Assembly: GCF_009727055.1 (NCBI RefSeq)
Contig: NC_052349.1
Span: 39,018,994-39,082,993 of the forward strand
Length of the DNA stretch: 64,000 bases
Source: Benincasa hispida
Taxonomy: Eukaryota; Streptophyta; Magnoliopsida; Cucurbitales; Cucurbitaceae
Reading direction: 5' to 3'
Below, piece by piece: positions 47,251-59,340 of this stretch. Below the pieces are notes generated by a model. That model had not been told where the DNA came from. It saw only the letters and a program-made list of their open reading frames with translations, and ran no database searches. The first letter of the stretch is position 1. Each line of letters opens with the position of its first letter. Position numbers and translations under genes: made by a program.

Positions 47251-49322
47251 AATTAATTTTTAAACCAACATATTCTACAACATTCATTCACATACCACAA
47301 ATATCAAAATATTAGATTCCCACCATTCAAACTCTTAAAATTAATTCCGAAACTTTGGAAAAATTTCCTGGACCCGAAAAGGAGATCCCGCCTCTAATTA
47401 CAAATTACGGAGCCAGTTGAAGGGTACCTTTGATCAGGAAGATAGAAACGGGCATCAGACCCAAAATCCCAAATTTACAAAATTTTACAAATATTACAAA
47501 AAAAAAAAAAAAAAAAAAAGAATGTTATGCATTTTTAACAAACAATACAGCATGCAAAAAAGAGAAAGAGAGAAACGATTAAATAAGAGAGATGAAAAAC
47601 TAACCCTTTTGAAGAACGATTCTTCACGGTTAATATCTCTTTCTTGCACAAAATTCAAGAAACTTAAACCCTAGATTTATTCACCAGAGAGTGACTACCA
47701 CCAATTTACAGTTTCCACATGTAATTCTCTAGGATGCTGAGAATCTAGAAGTTATCGTGGGCTCATGGACCTTTTTCAGTGAGGAAAGAGATTAGGAGTT
47801 TTTGAGGAGATAGGGAGATGAATATAAATACAGCCAGAACAGTTTCTAATAAAAAAAAAAAAAAAAAAAAACCTAAAGGAGGAAAAAGATGAAGAATAAA
47901 AAATTCAACCAACATCTTCCCAACAGGTAGTAGAGAGAAAAAAGGGAGAGATTTTTCAAAAATAAAATTAATTTTAATAAAATCATTAATATAAGTTTAT
48001 ATGATAACCACTTTATCATATATTAAATATTAAACTATATGTTATATCAAATATGACATATAATCTATAGTTTAATATTGTATTCAATACAACATAACCT
48101 GTAGTTTAATTCTCTCAACAATGATATTTAATATAAATCCCATTTATATTAAATTATATGAATCCAATTCACATAATTAATAATCGAATCATATTCAAAT
48201 ATTTATTTCCTCTCAAATAAACTTTATATTATAACATATAAAATATATTATAGTAATTATATCATCTATAATTAAATTAACTAATTATATCACATATAAT
48301 TAACTCCCTAATTTGATTCTCATAAATCATTATTGAGCTACTGAGGGGACCTCATGGATCTGTAGTTTGAAGCTCGAACGGTACTTGAATAATTAATTAA
48401 ACTCTTTAATTAATTTACTCAACATCCATTAACTGTCGGGCACTCCACTAAAGACAGATATCTACACTTTTTGTACTAAAAATATATTTCTGTGTCCATT
48501 GGATATAACCAATCAACAGCGCGATGACCCTTCACAAATTGCTTGTAAGTACAGCTAGGCCAAAATTATAGTTTTGCCCCTTGTAGTTACATCTAACTCC
48601 TTAAGTATCCTTGATCCCTCTAATGAACAATAAATCATAGTCCGGCTATGATTAAACCCTTCTCGGCCTAGGAGAGGGTGTGACGCCACATTGTTCAAAC
48701 TCTGGAATTAGCCCTTAAGGGAATAATTTATTTACTTTCCCCTATCTCGAGAAAGGAGTGAATTTCATCTTGTGTAGCTGTGTTCTCAACTCCCCAATCA
48801 GACTAATCTCAAGATGGTAGGCTTGTTGAGTCTAAAATCTGGCCATTCTCACCCATACAAATCAAAGGGCCGCCTTCATAGGTAGGAGTTCACAACTCAC
48901 TCAGGATTTAGGTCATGTCATCTATTGTCATCTTGGTGAAATGTAAGTTTCTATTATGAACGACGTTACATAATAAGACTAGTCATTTAGTTGTCCGGTC
49001 TTATACAAACTCCTTTGTATAGAATATCCATGCTCACATGTCTCCACATGAATGATCAAAATCATATCATTTGTAGTACTTTACAATAATTGTAACATTA
49101 GTGTCACTAGGATAAGATATCCAATCTTATCCATTTACTACAGACCATTTAGATTATCATTAAACTACAGAAGATAACCTAGGATGTTAGTTTATTGGTT
49201 TGTGGGTTTAATGCTACTAAATGTCAAATAAAACATCTCATATTTTATTAAATAAATAAAATTTTTGTATAATACAATTACAAACTATAGGATCCTACGA
49301 GATTTAAGGCACCAACCCAACA
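47251..49322 (-). mobile_element. copia 5' LTR of the deleted element
   Basis: The right end is ...ccaacccaaca (49322), i.e. TGTTGGGTTGG on the minus strand, a proper LTR start. The part 48.3-49.2 kb aligns with 57.6-58.5 kb (agctactgaggggacctcat, attggatataaccaatcaac, acatgtctccacatgaatga). The left limit is not resolved; by comparison with the 2.1-kb relatives it should be near 47.2 kb. A-runs of 20 or more lie at about 47499 and 47851. Confidence 0.65.
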
Positions 49323-49640
49323 CGAGGAGCCCTGCTCTCGGTCGTGCACACGTGCAAGCGCTTATTATTTCGTCAATATCCAGAGCACCACGGGGCTATC
49401 GCAATTTCTCGCTTAAGGAAAAGTGCCACATGCGGCATCGAGGTGACACCACTACGCCATCTTGTTTTGGGGCAGAATCATCTTTTTGGCTCCACTGAAA
49501 CTTCAAATGCTTGATATCACTTTCGATAGCTCCAAATCAGCTCCAAACGACCCATAACACTCCGAAATGCATGATTTTCTTGATAACCTCTAAAAATTGA
49601 TATTTAAACACATTAAACCTAACAACATGTGAGATTAGAG
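49323..49640. other. no recognisable gene
   Basis: Moderately GC-rich sequence with no clear frame or terminal motif. It begins immediately after the LTR end. Confidence 0.4.
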
Positions 49641-49699
49641 ACATAAACTTAGCTTTTTTTCTAGAGCTAACTCCAGAATTCTCCTAGTTTGGCCCAATT

Positions 49700-50600
49700 C
49701 TTTGATTTCAAATTTAATTTTCAATTGGTTTTTGAATTTCTTTATTTCTTTCTTGTCTCCACTTGCATTCAAACATGTCGTTTACATGGATCATTAAAAA
49801 GATAGGGGACTCATGTTTGACATATTTAAAGTAGACATAATGATCTAATTGATTTCTAGCGAATCCCCAAGATACAATGTCAAAATCAAACTTCAAATAC
49901 GTTTAGGGTATTTTTTGAGACTATATAAAGATTAGTTAGCAAACATACTTTTCCCCTGCCGCTTTGTTAACAAAACTAGTTGGTTTTCACATAAAAATGG
50001 TTTCTTCACGATCCAGGTTGTCTTAACATCAAGTTGCTCTAATTCCATGTGAAAATAAGTAATTAAAGACAATAAAACTTTAATAGAAGTATGTCCAACT
50101 ACAACTAAAAATATATCTTCATGATCAATACAAATTTTATTTTTATTCAAGGATTTCATCTATCATTGCTTCCATCCATTTATCACGATTGGGTGAGTTA
50201 ATGACGTCATTATATGTTAAAGTCTCATTGTCAACTTAATTCATTTCGGCAGTCAAGGCATAATAAAAAAAATAAGCAGATGCACACCTTGCTTGTTGTG
50301 TAATCTCCTTCTTTGGCTATCCATGGACTGTTGATAGGTTTGGAGATCATCATGCTGCAAAGTAATGGACTCACCATGATTATCATCAATAGTAGTTTCT
50401 GATTCAACTTGGTGTTCATCATCAATAGTTTGTTGATTTAGTTGTCGTCTGAATTGGAGTCTTTACCTTTTTCAAAACTCCCTTCAGACAAGGGGCTTCT
50501 TGTATGGTTTGAGGAGATTTCTTCAAGTTCCATTTCAAAATATACTTTCTTCCCTTTAACTACCTTGTTACTTGCACCTAAAATATGCGTTATTTGAATT
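49700..50600 (-). pseudogene. Ty1/copia reverse transcriptase fragment
   Basis: Minus-strand blocks read SIKVLLSLITYFHMELEQLD followed by VKTT (49932-50159) and GFARNQLDHYVYFKYV with IHVNDMFE, a changed YVDDM catalytic box (49714-49896). The upstream block (50231-50425) contains a proline-rich stretch like the integrase-RT linker. No other domain or LTR of this element is visible, so it is an orphan fragment. Confidence 0.75.
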
Positions 50601-51400
50601 GGATTTAGAATAGTTTTTATATACTTTTACATTTAATATCATTTGCTAGTGTTTTCCTGGGTTTGAGATAAAGATTGTGATTTGAAGTAAAGAGCTAAAA
50701 AAACACCTAAAGATGTCCAAGGAAATCAAAACCAAGCAAAGCATAAAAAAGTAGGGAATAAAAAGTGGAAAAAAGACCAAAGTGCACGAAACAGGGCAGC
50801 ATCCCGACATTCTATAGCGCAAATGGCAATAGGCATCAAACGCCTTGATAGCACCTGAAATGTGCTATCTTAGTGCCTCTAATCTCACTCATTTATGATA
50901 ACTAATGTGCTTATATGTCGATATTTGAAGGATCTCAAGCAAATCAAGTATTCCAAAGTATTACAAGTTGTTCAGGGTTGAGCAATTAAGAGCTAATTAG
51001 AGTTAACGGACTTTCAAGAAGAGAAGAAATGAATATATATATATATATATATAAATAATTAAATTCCCTCCCCAATTTTTCTTTCCCACCCACATATTAT
51101 GTGGGTGGTTGACAGAGGGAGTGGGGTTGGTGTTTTGCTTCTTCTTTTCCTGCAACACAAAAGAGTTTCTATGTGATAATTCTCCTATCTTCCTATCTTC
51201 TCTCAATCTTTTTTTTCCCTTCTCCTCGCAAAAATCCAAAATAGCTAGAGCCCACAACTCTTGAGTTCTCTGCCTGAGAATATTTGATGTCATTCTCGTG
51301 GTAGTGCCTAAATTGGCCATTTGGATTTCATACGTTTTTTTTTTTTTTTTTTTTTTTTTTTACTAGAAACGAAGAAACGTTCTTCAAAAGGTAAGAGTTT
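50601..51400. other. repeat-like, unassigned; no gene
   Basis: Contains an (AT)n run (about 51030-51055), a hairpin ccacccacatattatgtgggtgg (51088-51110) and a 23-base T run (51338-51360). A minus-strand frame at 51003-51320 crosses the (AT)n run and is not credible as a gene. Confidence 0.4.
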
Positions 51401-52329
51401 CTGGAACCTTATTCTAATTTCTTCTGCAATTATATTTAAGCATGTGTATTTTTTCTCTGTAAATGCATAGTCTATCTTTCTTTCTTCTGTAAATTTTTAT
51501 TCAATAAAAATGTGGATTTGGGTAGATTCGCTTTCGCTCAAGGATCCCCTCACTAGGGCTCATTCAAAAAAACAATTTCATATGAAGTCATTCTCTCCCC
51601 TCTGTCCATTTGCAATATGAGAGATTTGAGGATAACTCTGTCACACCCCGCCCCAGATCATCCTCTTAGCCTAGAGAAGGGCGTGACTGTAGCAGTTATC
51701 AACCCTTAGGCTGACATTTACTGCCTAAAAACTCTTGCGAATAACTCTGACACCAAATACAAAATTATATGAAACGGGACGGTGTAGGCCCATAATTTAT
51801 TAACTCAGAAACTTAATATGTTTTAAGTATTTACAACATTAGATTTACAAGTCCCAAAACCACAAACTCTAGTCCTTATATGAACAATAGTAACCTAACA
51901 TGTGTTACAATATAACAGTAACCACCTAGCACACAGTTACAAGTCTTTTCGTCCTTTATTGGCAGAGCAGATATAGAGCTGTCTTCGGAGGATTTGACCG
52001 CTACCTGTTGGGGGGGGGGGGGGGAACAAAAACATTTGAAAACGGAGTGAGCTTACGCCCAGTGAGTGACCGAGAAAAACATAGTAAGTTCTCATGCATA
52101 ATTTCAGAAAATAGTTTTATCTGAAATATAAACTTTTGCAGCATAAATAATTTCCAAGCGTAATGTATATAAAACTATTTTAAACATAAAACAGTAAAAT
52201 CATTTCTCAAATCAAAGTACTGTATATCTGATAAAATAATCTCAACACCAACTATTAGTCCAGAGAGAACCCTTTTGCTCAATCTCTAACTTTATTCACC
52301 TGTGGCCATATTAAGTACCTTCACACATT

Positions 52330-52515
52330 AGGTACTACAGCTCAGATACCTTCTCCTTATACTTCAGTATCGAGCTACTAGGATACCTTCTCCACTTCAG
52401 TATCCCGTTGGCTTGGTATCTTCTCAAACGTACTTCAGTGCCAATAGATACCTTCTCCTTGTACTTCAGTATCTAGTTGGGTGGATTCCTTCTCCTTGTA
52501 CTTCGGCATCGTATT
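52330..52515. repeat. short tandem repeat within the solo LTR
   Basis: Four to five degenerate copies of a unit with gataccttctccttgtactt and cagtatc. The unit length varies from about 35 to 45. Confidence 0.65.
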
Positions 52516-53649
52516 TTACCAAAACTATTTATAAACAACTTTTCTCTTTAAAGCATGTACAAGATAACACATATACAACATGGCTTTAAAGATGGTAACG
52601 CATGCTGGTTAAAATCAATACATATACATATGTAAATAGTTTTTCAACAATAGGCATGCGTTCATAACACAATTCAGATCTTTCTTGGAAACCACTTTAG
52701 AAAACTAGTAGGCATGAGAATATTTTCGCAAACATGCTTTCTGTAAAACGTTTGTAATAAAAAAAGTTTAAAAACATTTTAGTTCGAAAACATTTTTAGC
52801 CACTCACCTCGAACTCTTAGGAACTTTTCACTCTAATAGCTCCTCGGGTCTTTTTTTCACCCCTAGAATCCAGATTCAACTTACAACTTAGATTACTCAT
52901 AGTTCCGAACTTATTTGGAAATACTTCCTTCTACAAACTTATTCTAAAATATATTAGGAATCTTACCCTAAACTTTCAGCTCATATTTCTTCGTGGTTTG
53001 GTCGGAATTTCAAAATCTTCAAGACTAGCCCAGACTGATCCGACAGTCTGACCCTTTTGTCTTCTTCTCAACCTCCAGCCCAGTTTCTTTGAGCCTCTTT
53101 CTCCAGCAGTCCTACTCTGAAAACTAGACTTCTAGAGTTTTAAGATGGCTTTGGAATCACTCCAAACGCATGAGTAGATTGGAAGATCTCCTCATCCAAA
53201 GTTGACACATTCCTCTAAACTCTCACTGCCCTCTACTTTTTCTACGAAATTTATGATTTTTGTGTGATTTCAAAATGAAATCCCAACTCCCAATTTATAG
53301 GCGTTCAAATTGCTCGTGGGATTGATAGTACCTACTTGGCTACATGGCCAAATGTTTAATCCTCCATTTATCAACGTAAGCTGACTTCCCCTTAGTTCAA
53401 TGTGTTCTTCCCAAACACATCCAACACAGTTTCTTAGAGTTTAAGAATTTCTCTTAATCGAACACCTAGATTTTAATTGACGTTTGCCCTTACATCTTCA
53501 AGCTTCATTTGTATTCAAGTTAGGGTTTTTAAATGCATAATCCACCCCAAAGCGTCCAAATACATCGCCCAGAAGCTTGCTCGGCCGTTCAATGCATAGG
53601 CGAGGCGTGAGCGTGACGTTCGAATCGGACAAAGCAAGCTTTAACTTTT

Positions 53650-53815
53650 CTCTCCACTCTCGCTCTCTCCAGCTTTCTCGCTGGTCTCGCTCTCTCCCAT
53701 CTTCTATCCAATCTCGCTCTCCCCCATTTCCTCTCCAATCTCGTTAGTCTCGATCTCAATGATCTCGCTCTCAACGATCTCATTGATTTCACTTTCAACG
53801 ATCTCGCTCTTAGCT
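53650..53815. repeat. CT-rich minisatellite in the solo LTR
   Basis: Words ctcgctctctccagctttct and gatctcgctctcaa in tandem. Related to 16905-17150. The arginine-rich minus-strand frame is repeat-derived. Confidence 0.75.
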
Positions 53816-54257
53816 ACTGCAAACATTGTTCTCCGTACATGTTTGCTCACCACTTTGTGATACTTTTACATGGATTTTCCAAATTTTTCCAAAGTAATTT
53901 CCCATATTTTTCGCATTTCACATAAATTCCATATTTTTCTCAGTCCTTCAGCCATAACGCACTTCACCTAATTTCTCCATACTTAGCCGAATTTTTCCCC
54001 AAATTTTCCAAACATAATTTCCATATTATTCCACACTAGCTCAACCTACTTATTATTTCCCCCCAACTTTCCCAACTCAATTCCATATTTTTCTTTTCAA
54101 ATCCACATTCCTTCTTCACCCTTCCACACTAACTTTCTCATCAACCTACTCAACTTATTTATACAAATTTAAATAGGGACACACAATTAAATGGAAAATT
54201 AAGACAATTTAAATAAGAAAACACACTTAAGTGTAAAATTGGGATTCGGGGTTCACA

Positions 54258-55492
54258 AACTCCCTTCACCACATGCAGAATAACTCACAAGGAGTTAACT
54301 TTTTAATTCAAAATTCAAAATTCGAAATTTAAATTATAATTATATCAACTAATTTAATATTGTTGAATCTAAACTACCTATAGTTTATTGTATCACATAT
54401 AATATAATCTATAGTTTATCTTTTCTCATACAACCTAAAGTATTAATATGAAACATATTCATATTAATTTTAACTTGTAGTTTTTATATGAATTTCATTC
54501 ATATAATTAATATTTGAATCATATTCAAATATTTATTTCTCTCATTAATGTTTATATTATAATGTATCAATATACATTATATTAATTATATCTTATAAAA
54601 TTAATTCCGTTTAATTAATTTGAACAATTGAAATTAATCCAAAATTAATTGATTCTCATTAATTCTTTTTTAGCTAACAACAAAACCTTATAGACCTACA
54701 GATTAGAAGGTCCAATGATAAGAGATTAATTAATTAAACTCTTTAATTAAATTAATCAATATTCATTAGCTGTTAGTCACCCCACTAAAGACTGACAGCT
54801 GCACTCTTCACATTGTAGATATATTTCTGTGTCCATTGGATATAACCAATCAATTGCGCGTTGACGCTTCATAAATTGCTTGTAAGTACAACCGGGTCAA
54901 AATTACTGTTTTAGTTGTATAGTTGCATCTAACTTCTTAAGTATTATAGATCACTCTAATGAATAATCATAGTCCCACTATAACTAGACCCTCTATCTGA
55001 CCAGCAGCCTCATTGTTCAACACCTAGAATCGGCCCTTTAGGGAGAAATTTATCTACTTACTCTAACAACGGGAAGAAGTGAATTTCTTGTGTAGTTGCA
55101 TTCCCAGCTCCACACTCTAATGAATCCTTAAAATGGTAGGCATATTGAGTCGGAAAATCCGGCCACTCTCACTATGAAAATTAAAGGACCATCCTCATAG
55201 GCAAGAGTTAACAACTCACTCAGGATTAAGGTCAAGTCACCTATGATCATCTTAGTGAAATGTAAGTCTCCTCAAGTAAAGGTATTATGAAGAGAGACTA
55301 ATATTTTCGTGGTCTGGTCTTATACAAATTCTTTGTATAGAATACCTCCATTCACATGTCTCCACATGAATGATCAGGATCAGATCATTTGTAACATTTT
55401 ACAACAATTGTAACAACTTCAAGGTAAGTTGTATCCGTAGTGACACAAGGATAACGTACCCAACCTTTTCCATCTACTGCAGACCATTTAGG
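54258..55492 (-). mobile_element. copia LTR, minus orientation, truncated
   Basis: Collinear with the LTR at 57.5-58.5 kb (accttatagacctacagatt, attggatataaccaatcaat, catgtctccacatgaatgat). It stops at ctgcagaccatttag where an LTR of opposite orientation begins. Its left side extends beyond the solo LTR, probably into 51.4-51.6 kb. Confidence 0.7.
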
Positions 55493-56531
55493 TTAGTTGA
55501 TGTCCTAATTCTCCTGGTGGTCTCGTAGTTTGTAAACATTTTGTGAACATATTATTATTAATAAAATAAGTTTTATTTCATAAGAATTTACTCAATCCAA
55601 TAGACTAAGATCCGTGGTTATTTTATGTAACTTAAGCATGTATGTAGAGACACACAAGTGGATCATGTCTTAAGTAATAAACTAAATGGTCTGTAGTATA
55701 AGGATAAATGAGGGATACCTTATCCTTGTGACATTATAGATACGGCCCACTCTGTAGATGTTACAAGTGTTGTAAAGTACTACTAATGGTTTGATCCTGA
55801 CCATTCATGTGGAGACATGCGAGCGGGGGTATCCTATACAAAGAGTTTGTATAAGACCGAACCATGAGAATATTAGTCTCTTTATATAACATCGTTGATA
55901 ATTGAGACTTACATTTCACTAGGATGATCATAGGTGACATGACCTTAATCTCGAGTGAGTTGGGAATTCTTGCTTATGAGGGCAGTCCTTTGATTTACAT
56001 GGGTGAGAGTGGCCAGATTTCCAACTCAACAAGCCTACCATTTTGGGGATTCATTTGATTGGGGAGTTGGGAACTCAGCTACACAAGTTGAAATTCACTC
56101 CTTCCCTAAAACAGGGGTAAGTAGATAGATTGCTCCCTTAAGGGCTGAACATAGTGGCCACATCCTCTCTTTGGAAGAGAGGACTCAGTCATAGTAGAAC
56201 TATGACTTATTATTCATTGAAATTATTGGTACTTAAGGAGTTAATGTGAACTACAGGGGCAAAACAATAAATTGGCCCAACTATACTTACGAGCGATTTG
56301 TGAAGGGTCATCGCACTGTTGACTGATTATATTCAATTGACACAGAAATACATCTGTAGCAAAGAGTGCAGCTGTCGGTCTTTAGTGGAGTGACCAACAG
56401 TTAACGGATGGTAGATCTCGTGATTAAAGAGTTTAGTCAGTTATTCACGTACTGTTGGAGCTTTATGCTACAGGCCCATAAGGTCCCCTTGGTAGCTCAA
56501 TGGATTCAAGTTGAGAATCAGATTTTTGGGT
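55493..56531 (+). mobile_element. copia LTR, plus orientation, 5' half
   Basis: Begins near its 5' end (gttgatgtcctaattctcct, as in 33246) and runs to tcagatttttgggttattc, where the minus-strand copia LTR starts. Its other half should lie right of that element, outside the window. With 54258-55492 it forms an inverted repeat. Confidence 0.75.
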
Positions 56532-56536
56532 TATTC

Positions 56537-58631
56537 TGAAGGAACTCTTATTCAAGAGTACCTATGAGCGAAAGCGGATATTTCCAATTCATTGTGACAG
56601 AATTTCCACATATACATTCAAACATACAGATATGCATTGCAAAGCTAAATTACTAGCATGCTTAAAGGATCCATAAATAAGAGACCGAGAGATCATACCA
56701 GTTGAAGGTTGTTCTTCACAGCAAATCTTGCTTTCGCTGGAACGGCAAGCTATCGTTCAGCAATACCCAATCGTCTACCACGAACAATCTCCACACGAAC
56801 AGAAAGAAACAGGGACAACTCCACCACTCAGAGCCCTCATTATTCTCGGAGTGAGAATCCAAGGGTTGGCTTTGTTCAGATTTGGTAGAGCGGAGGAGGT
56901 AAAGAGATCGTATACAATGATCAAGCAAGTGGGAGAAAGACTTGTCTATTGTATAGACAAAATGCTTGATCGTTTAGGTGAAGTATACAATCGTGTAGGA
57001 AAAGATAAACGATCGTCTAAACGATCGTGTAGGAAAAGCTAAGCGATCGTCAATATGATTGTTTAGTAAAGCTCGGGCGTTAAACGATCGTTTAGTAAAA
57101 GATATGCAATCGTTTAGTACAAGGTGCGCAGGCGTAAGTGTTAAGCGATAGTTTAGCACTATCGTATAGGGTCTGATTTTTCTAAGCGATCACACACATA
57201 AACGCTATCTCTTATACTTAACACATCGTGAGCTATTTAAGTGTTTCAAAGCGATTCTTCATCTTACTCATTTGTTACGAAAACAGAAGAGACACCAACC
57301 AATTATCCCATAATTGTCCAATTAATAAATAATAAATATAATCTCATTATATTCATAATCTATGGCTTAATATCATATATTAACCATAGTAGTTTTCCTC
57401 CACTAGATATAAATCATATTTATATCCAATTTCCTCCAAATTAATGTATCTCATACATAAAGTCAATTATATCATATAAAATTAACTAGTTCAATTATAT
57501 CATATATAATCGAACTTCGTATTTTCAATTTGAACATTTCAAACTAACCCAAAACTTGATTCTCAACTGATATCCAATCTATCAAGGGGACCTTATGGAC
57601 CTATGGCTCGAAGCTTTAACAGTACATGAATAACTAACTAAACTCTTTAACCACGATATTCATCATTCGTTAATTGCCAGAAATTCCATTAAAGACCGAC
57701 AACTGAACTCTTCTTACCATAGATGTATTTCTATGTCCATTGGATATAACCAATGATCAGTACGATGACCCTTCACAAATGCTCGTAAGTACTGCTAGGC
57801 CAATTTACTGTTTGCCCCTATAGTTACATCTTACTCCTTAAGTACCACTGATCCCTTTAATGAAAAATAGAACATAGTCCTACTATGTGTGATACCTCTC
57901 GGGCCATGAGAAGATGTGTGGCGCCACATCGTTCAAGCCCTGGGATCAGCCCTTAAGGGAGCAATCTATCTACTTATGCCTGCTTCGGGGAAGGAGTGAA
58001 CTCTATCTTGTGAAGCTAAGTTCCCAGCTCCCAAATCAGACGAATCCCCAAAGTGGTAGGTTTGAGTCGGTGCTCTAGCCACTCGTACCCATGCAAATCA
58101 AAGAACCGCCCTCAATGACCCAACTCACTCAAGATTGAGGTCATGTTACCTATGATCATCCCAGTGAAGTGAAGTCTTTGTCATGAACAGAGTTATGTGA
58201 CGAGACGTTAACACTTCGTGGTCAGGTCTTATACAAACTCTTTGTATAGGACGCCCCCGCTCGCATGTCCCCTACACGAATGATTAGGATCAGACCATCT
58301 GTGACAAGTCACAACACTTGTAACTATTCTACAAAGCAGGCCGCGTCCTTAATGTTACTAGGATAAGGTTTCCTTCTTATATCCATATACTACAGACCAT
58401 TTTGGTTATCACTTAAGATATGATCCATTTGTATGTCACTACATACATGCTTTAGTTACATAAAAAAAACCAAGGATTTTAAGATTATTGGTTTATGGTA
58501 AAGCAAATAAAACATCTAAATGTGCAAAGTCAAGAAGTGAAGTAAATATCATATATTATACATCACAAACGTTCATACAAAATGTGTTTACAAACTACAG
58601 GACACGAGACTTTAGGGCACAAACCCCAAAA
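56537..58631 (-). repeat. 3' LTR of the copia element
   Basis: The left end TGAAGGAAC and right end CCCCAAAA (minus strand TTTTGGGG) correspond to the ends of the solo LTR at 33246-35420. 2095 bp. Small frames within it (56728-57042, 57241-57444) are not conserved in the relative and are not called. Confidence 0.8.
56950..57200. repeat. CGATCG-motif array
   Basis: Variants of aaacgatcgtttag, aaacgatcgtctaaacgatc and aagcgatcgtc, eight or more within 250 bases. This is the counterpart of the array at 34700-34930. Confidence 0.8.
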
Positions 58632-58643
58632 ATATCCCACTTG
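58632..58643 (-). promoter_or_regulatory. polypurine tract of the copia element
   Basis: The minus strand reads acaagtgggatat directly before the LTR start. A second similar block (gcaagtgggagatttt) is at 58689-58704. Confidence 0.5.
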
Positions 58644-58739
58644 TACTAAAGCGAACATTAAACTAGGGCATAAAAACCCAGTATAATAAAATCTCCCACT
58701 TGCCTAGTCTAGCCACGGGAGGTCCCGTAGACCCATGCT

Positions 58740-59340
58740 TTGAAGGTGATCCTCAAACATGGTAGTCATGAGAGCCTTCGTAAACAGATTAGTAACATTT
58801 TTCTTCTAGGCGATCTTAGTGATGATCACGTCTCTTCGATGCACTATCTTATGAATCAGATGATACTTCCACTCTATATGTTTTCCGCGCCTGTGACTTC
58901 TTGGCTCCTTGGAGTTCGCCACAGTACCACTATTGTTATAATCGAGGGTGATGGGCCTTGACATATCTGGAACAACATCCAGCTCTGTCAAGAACTTCCT
59001 GAGCCAGATGGCCTTCTAAGCAGCTTCACAAGCCGCTACGTACTCGACCTCTATCGTGGAGTCGGCGATGCACCCCTGCTTAGTGCTCTACCATACTATA
59101 GCACATCCATTAAGAGTAAAAACTGACTCTGAAGTGGACTTTCGAGAGTTCTTATCAGTCTGAAAGTCAGAATCCATGTATCCAGTAAGGATCAAATCCT
59201 TAGAACCTGTCTCTTATACACATCTAGATGTGTATAAGAGACATCCGTGTATCCAGTAAGGATCAAATCCCTAGACCCATACACGAGCATGTAGTCCCTC
59301 GTTTTTCGAAGATACTTGAGGATGTTCTTAACTGTAGTCT
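58740..59340 (-). pseudogene. copia RNase H domain, adapter-interrupted
   Basis: The minus strand reads a DLILTGY and SDFQ segment near 59150-59190, then SRKSTSESVFTLNGCAIVW, then DYNNSGTVANSKEPRSHRRG and EWKYHLIHKIVHRRDVIITK (58806-58991). The domain would degrade the RNA strand in RNA-DNA hybrids. The DLILTGY segment is present twice, with a sequencing adapter between, so this part of the assembly is not genuine. Stops occur at several places, one at a Trp position. Confidence 0.85.
59207..59243. other. Tn5 mosaic-end dimer (mate-pair junction adapter)
   Basis: Reads CTGTCTCTTATACACATCT followed by its reverse complement (37 of the 38 bases of the Nextera mate-pair junction adapter). On both sides stand near-identical genomic pieces containing gtatccagtaaggatcaaat (59178 and 59250). 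It is laboratory sequence built into the assembly. Confidence 0.97.

Larger units (their letters stand above)
51639..54257. mobile_element. gypsy solo LTR, target duplication AACTC
   Basis: Starts TGTCACACCCCGCCCC and ends GGATTCGGGGTTCACA. AACTC flanks it on both sides (51634-51638 and 54258-54262). 2619 bp without coding domains. It contains a 15-G run at 52010-52024, repeated ataccttctccttgtacttcag units (52340-52510) and a CT-rich minisatellite. It interrupts copia LTR sequence that resumes at 54258. Confidence 0.92.

Noticed and set aside
47004..47252. Hydrophobic 82-codon frame as a membrane protein
   Set aside because: No family resemblance, lies at the leader-LTR boundary of a copia element, and has no support from context.
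56728..57042. 104-codon frame overlapping an LTR
   Set aside because: Lies in the R/U5 part of a copia LTR and is not kept open in the related solo LTR at 33246-35420.
59207..59243. Perfect palindrome as a terminator, hairpin RNA or transposon end
   Set aside because: It matches the synthetic Tn5 mosaic-end junction adapter.
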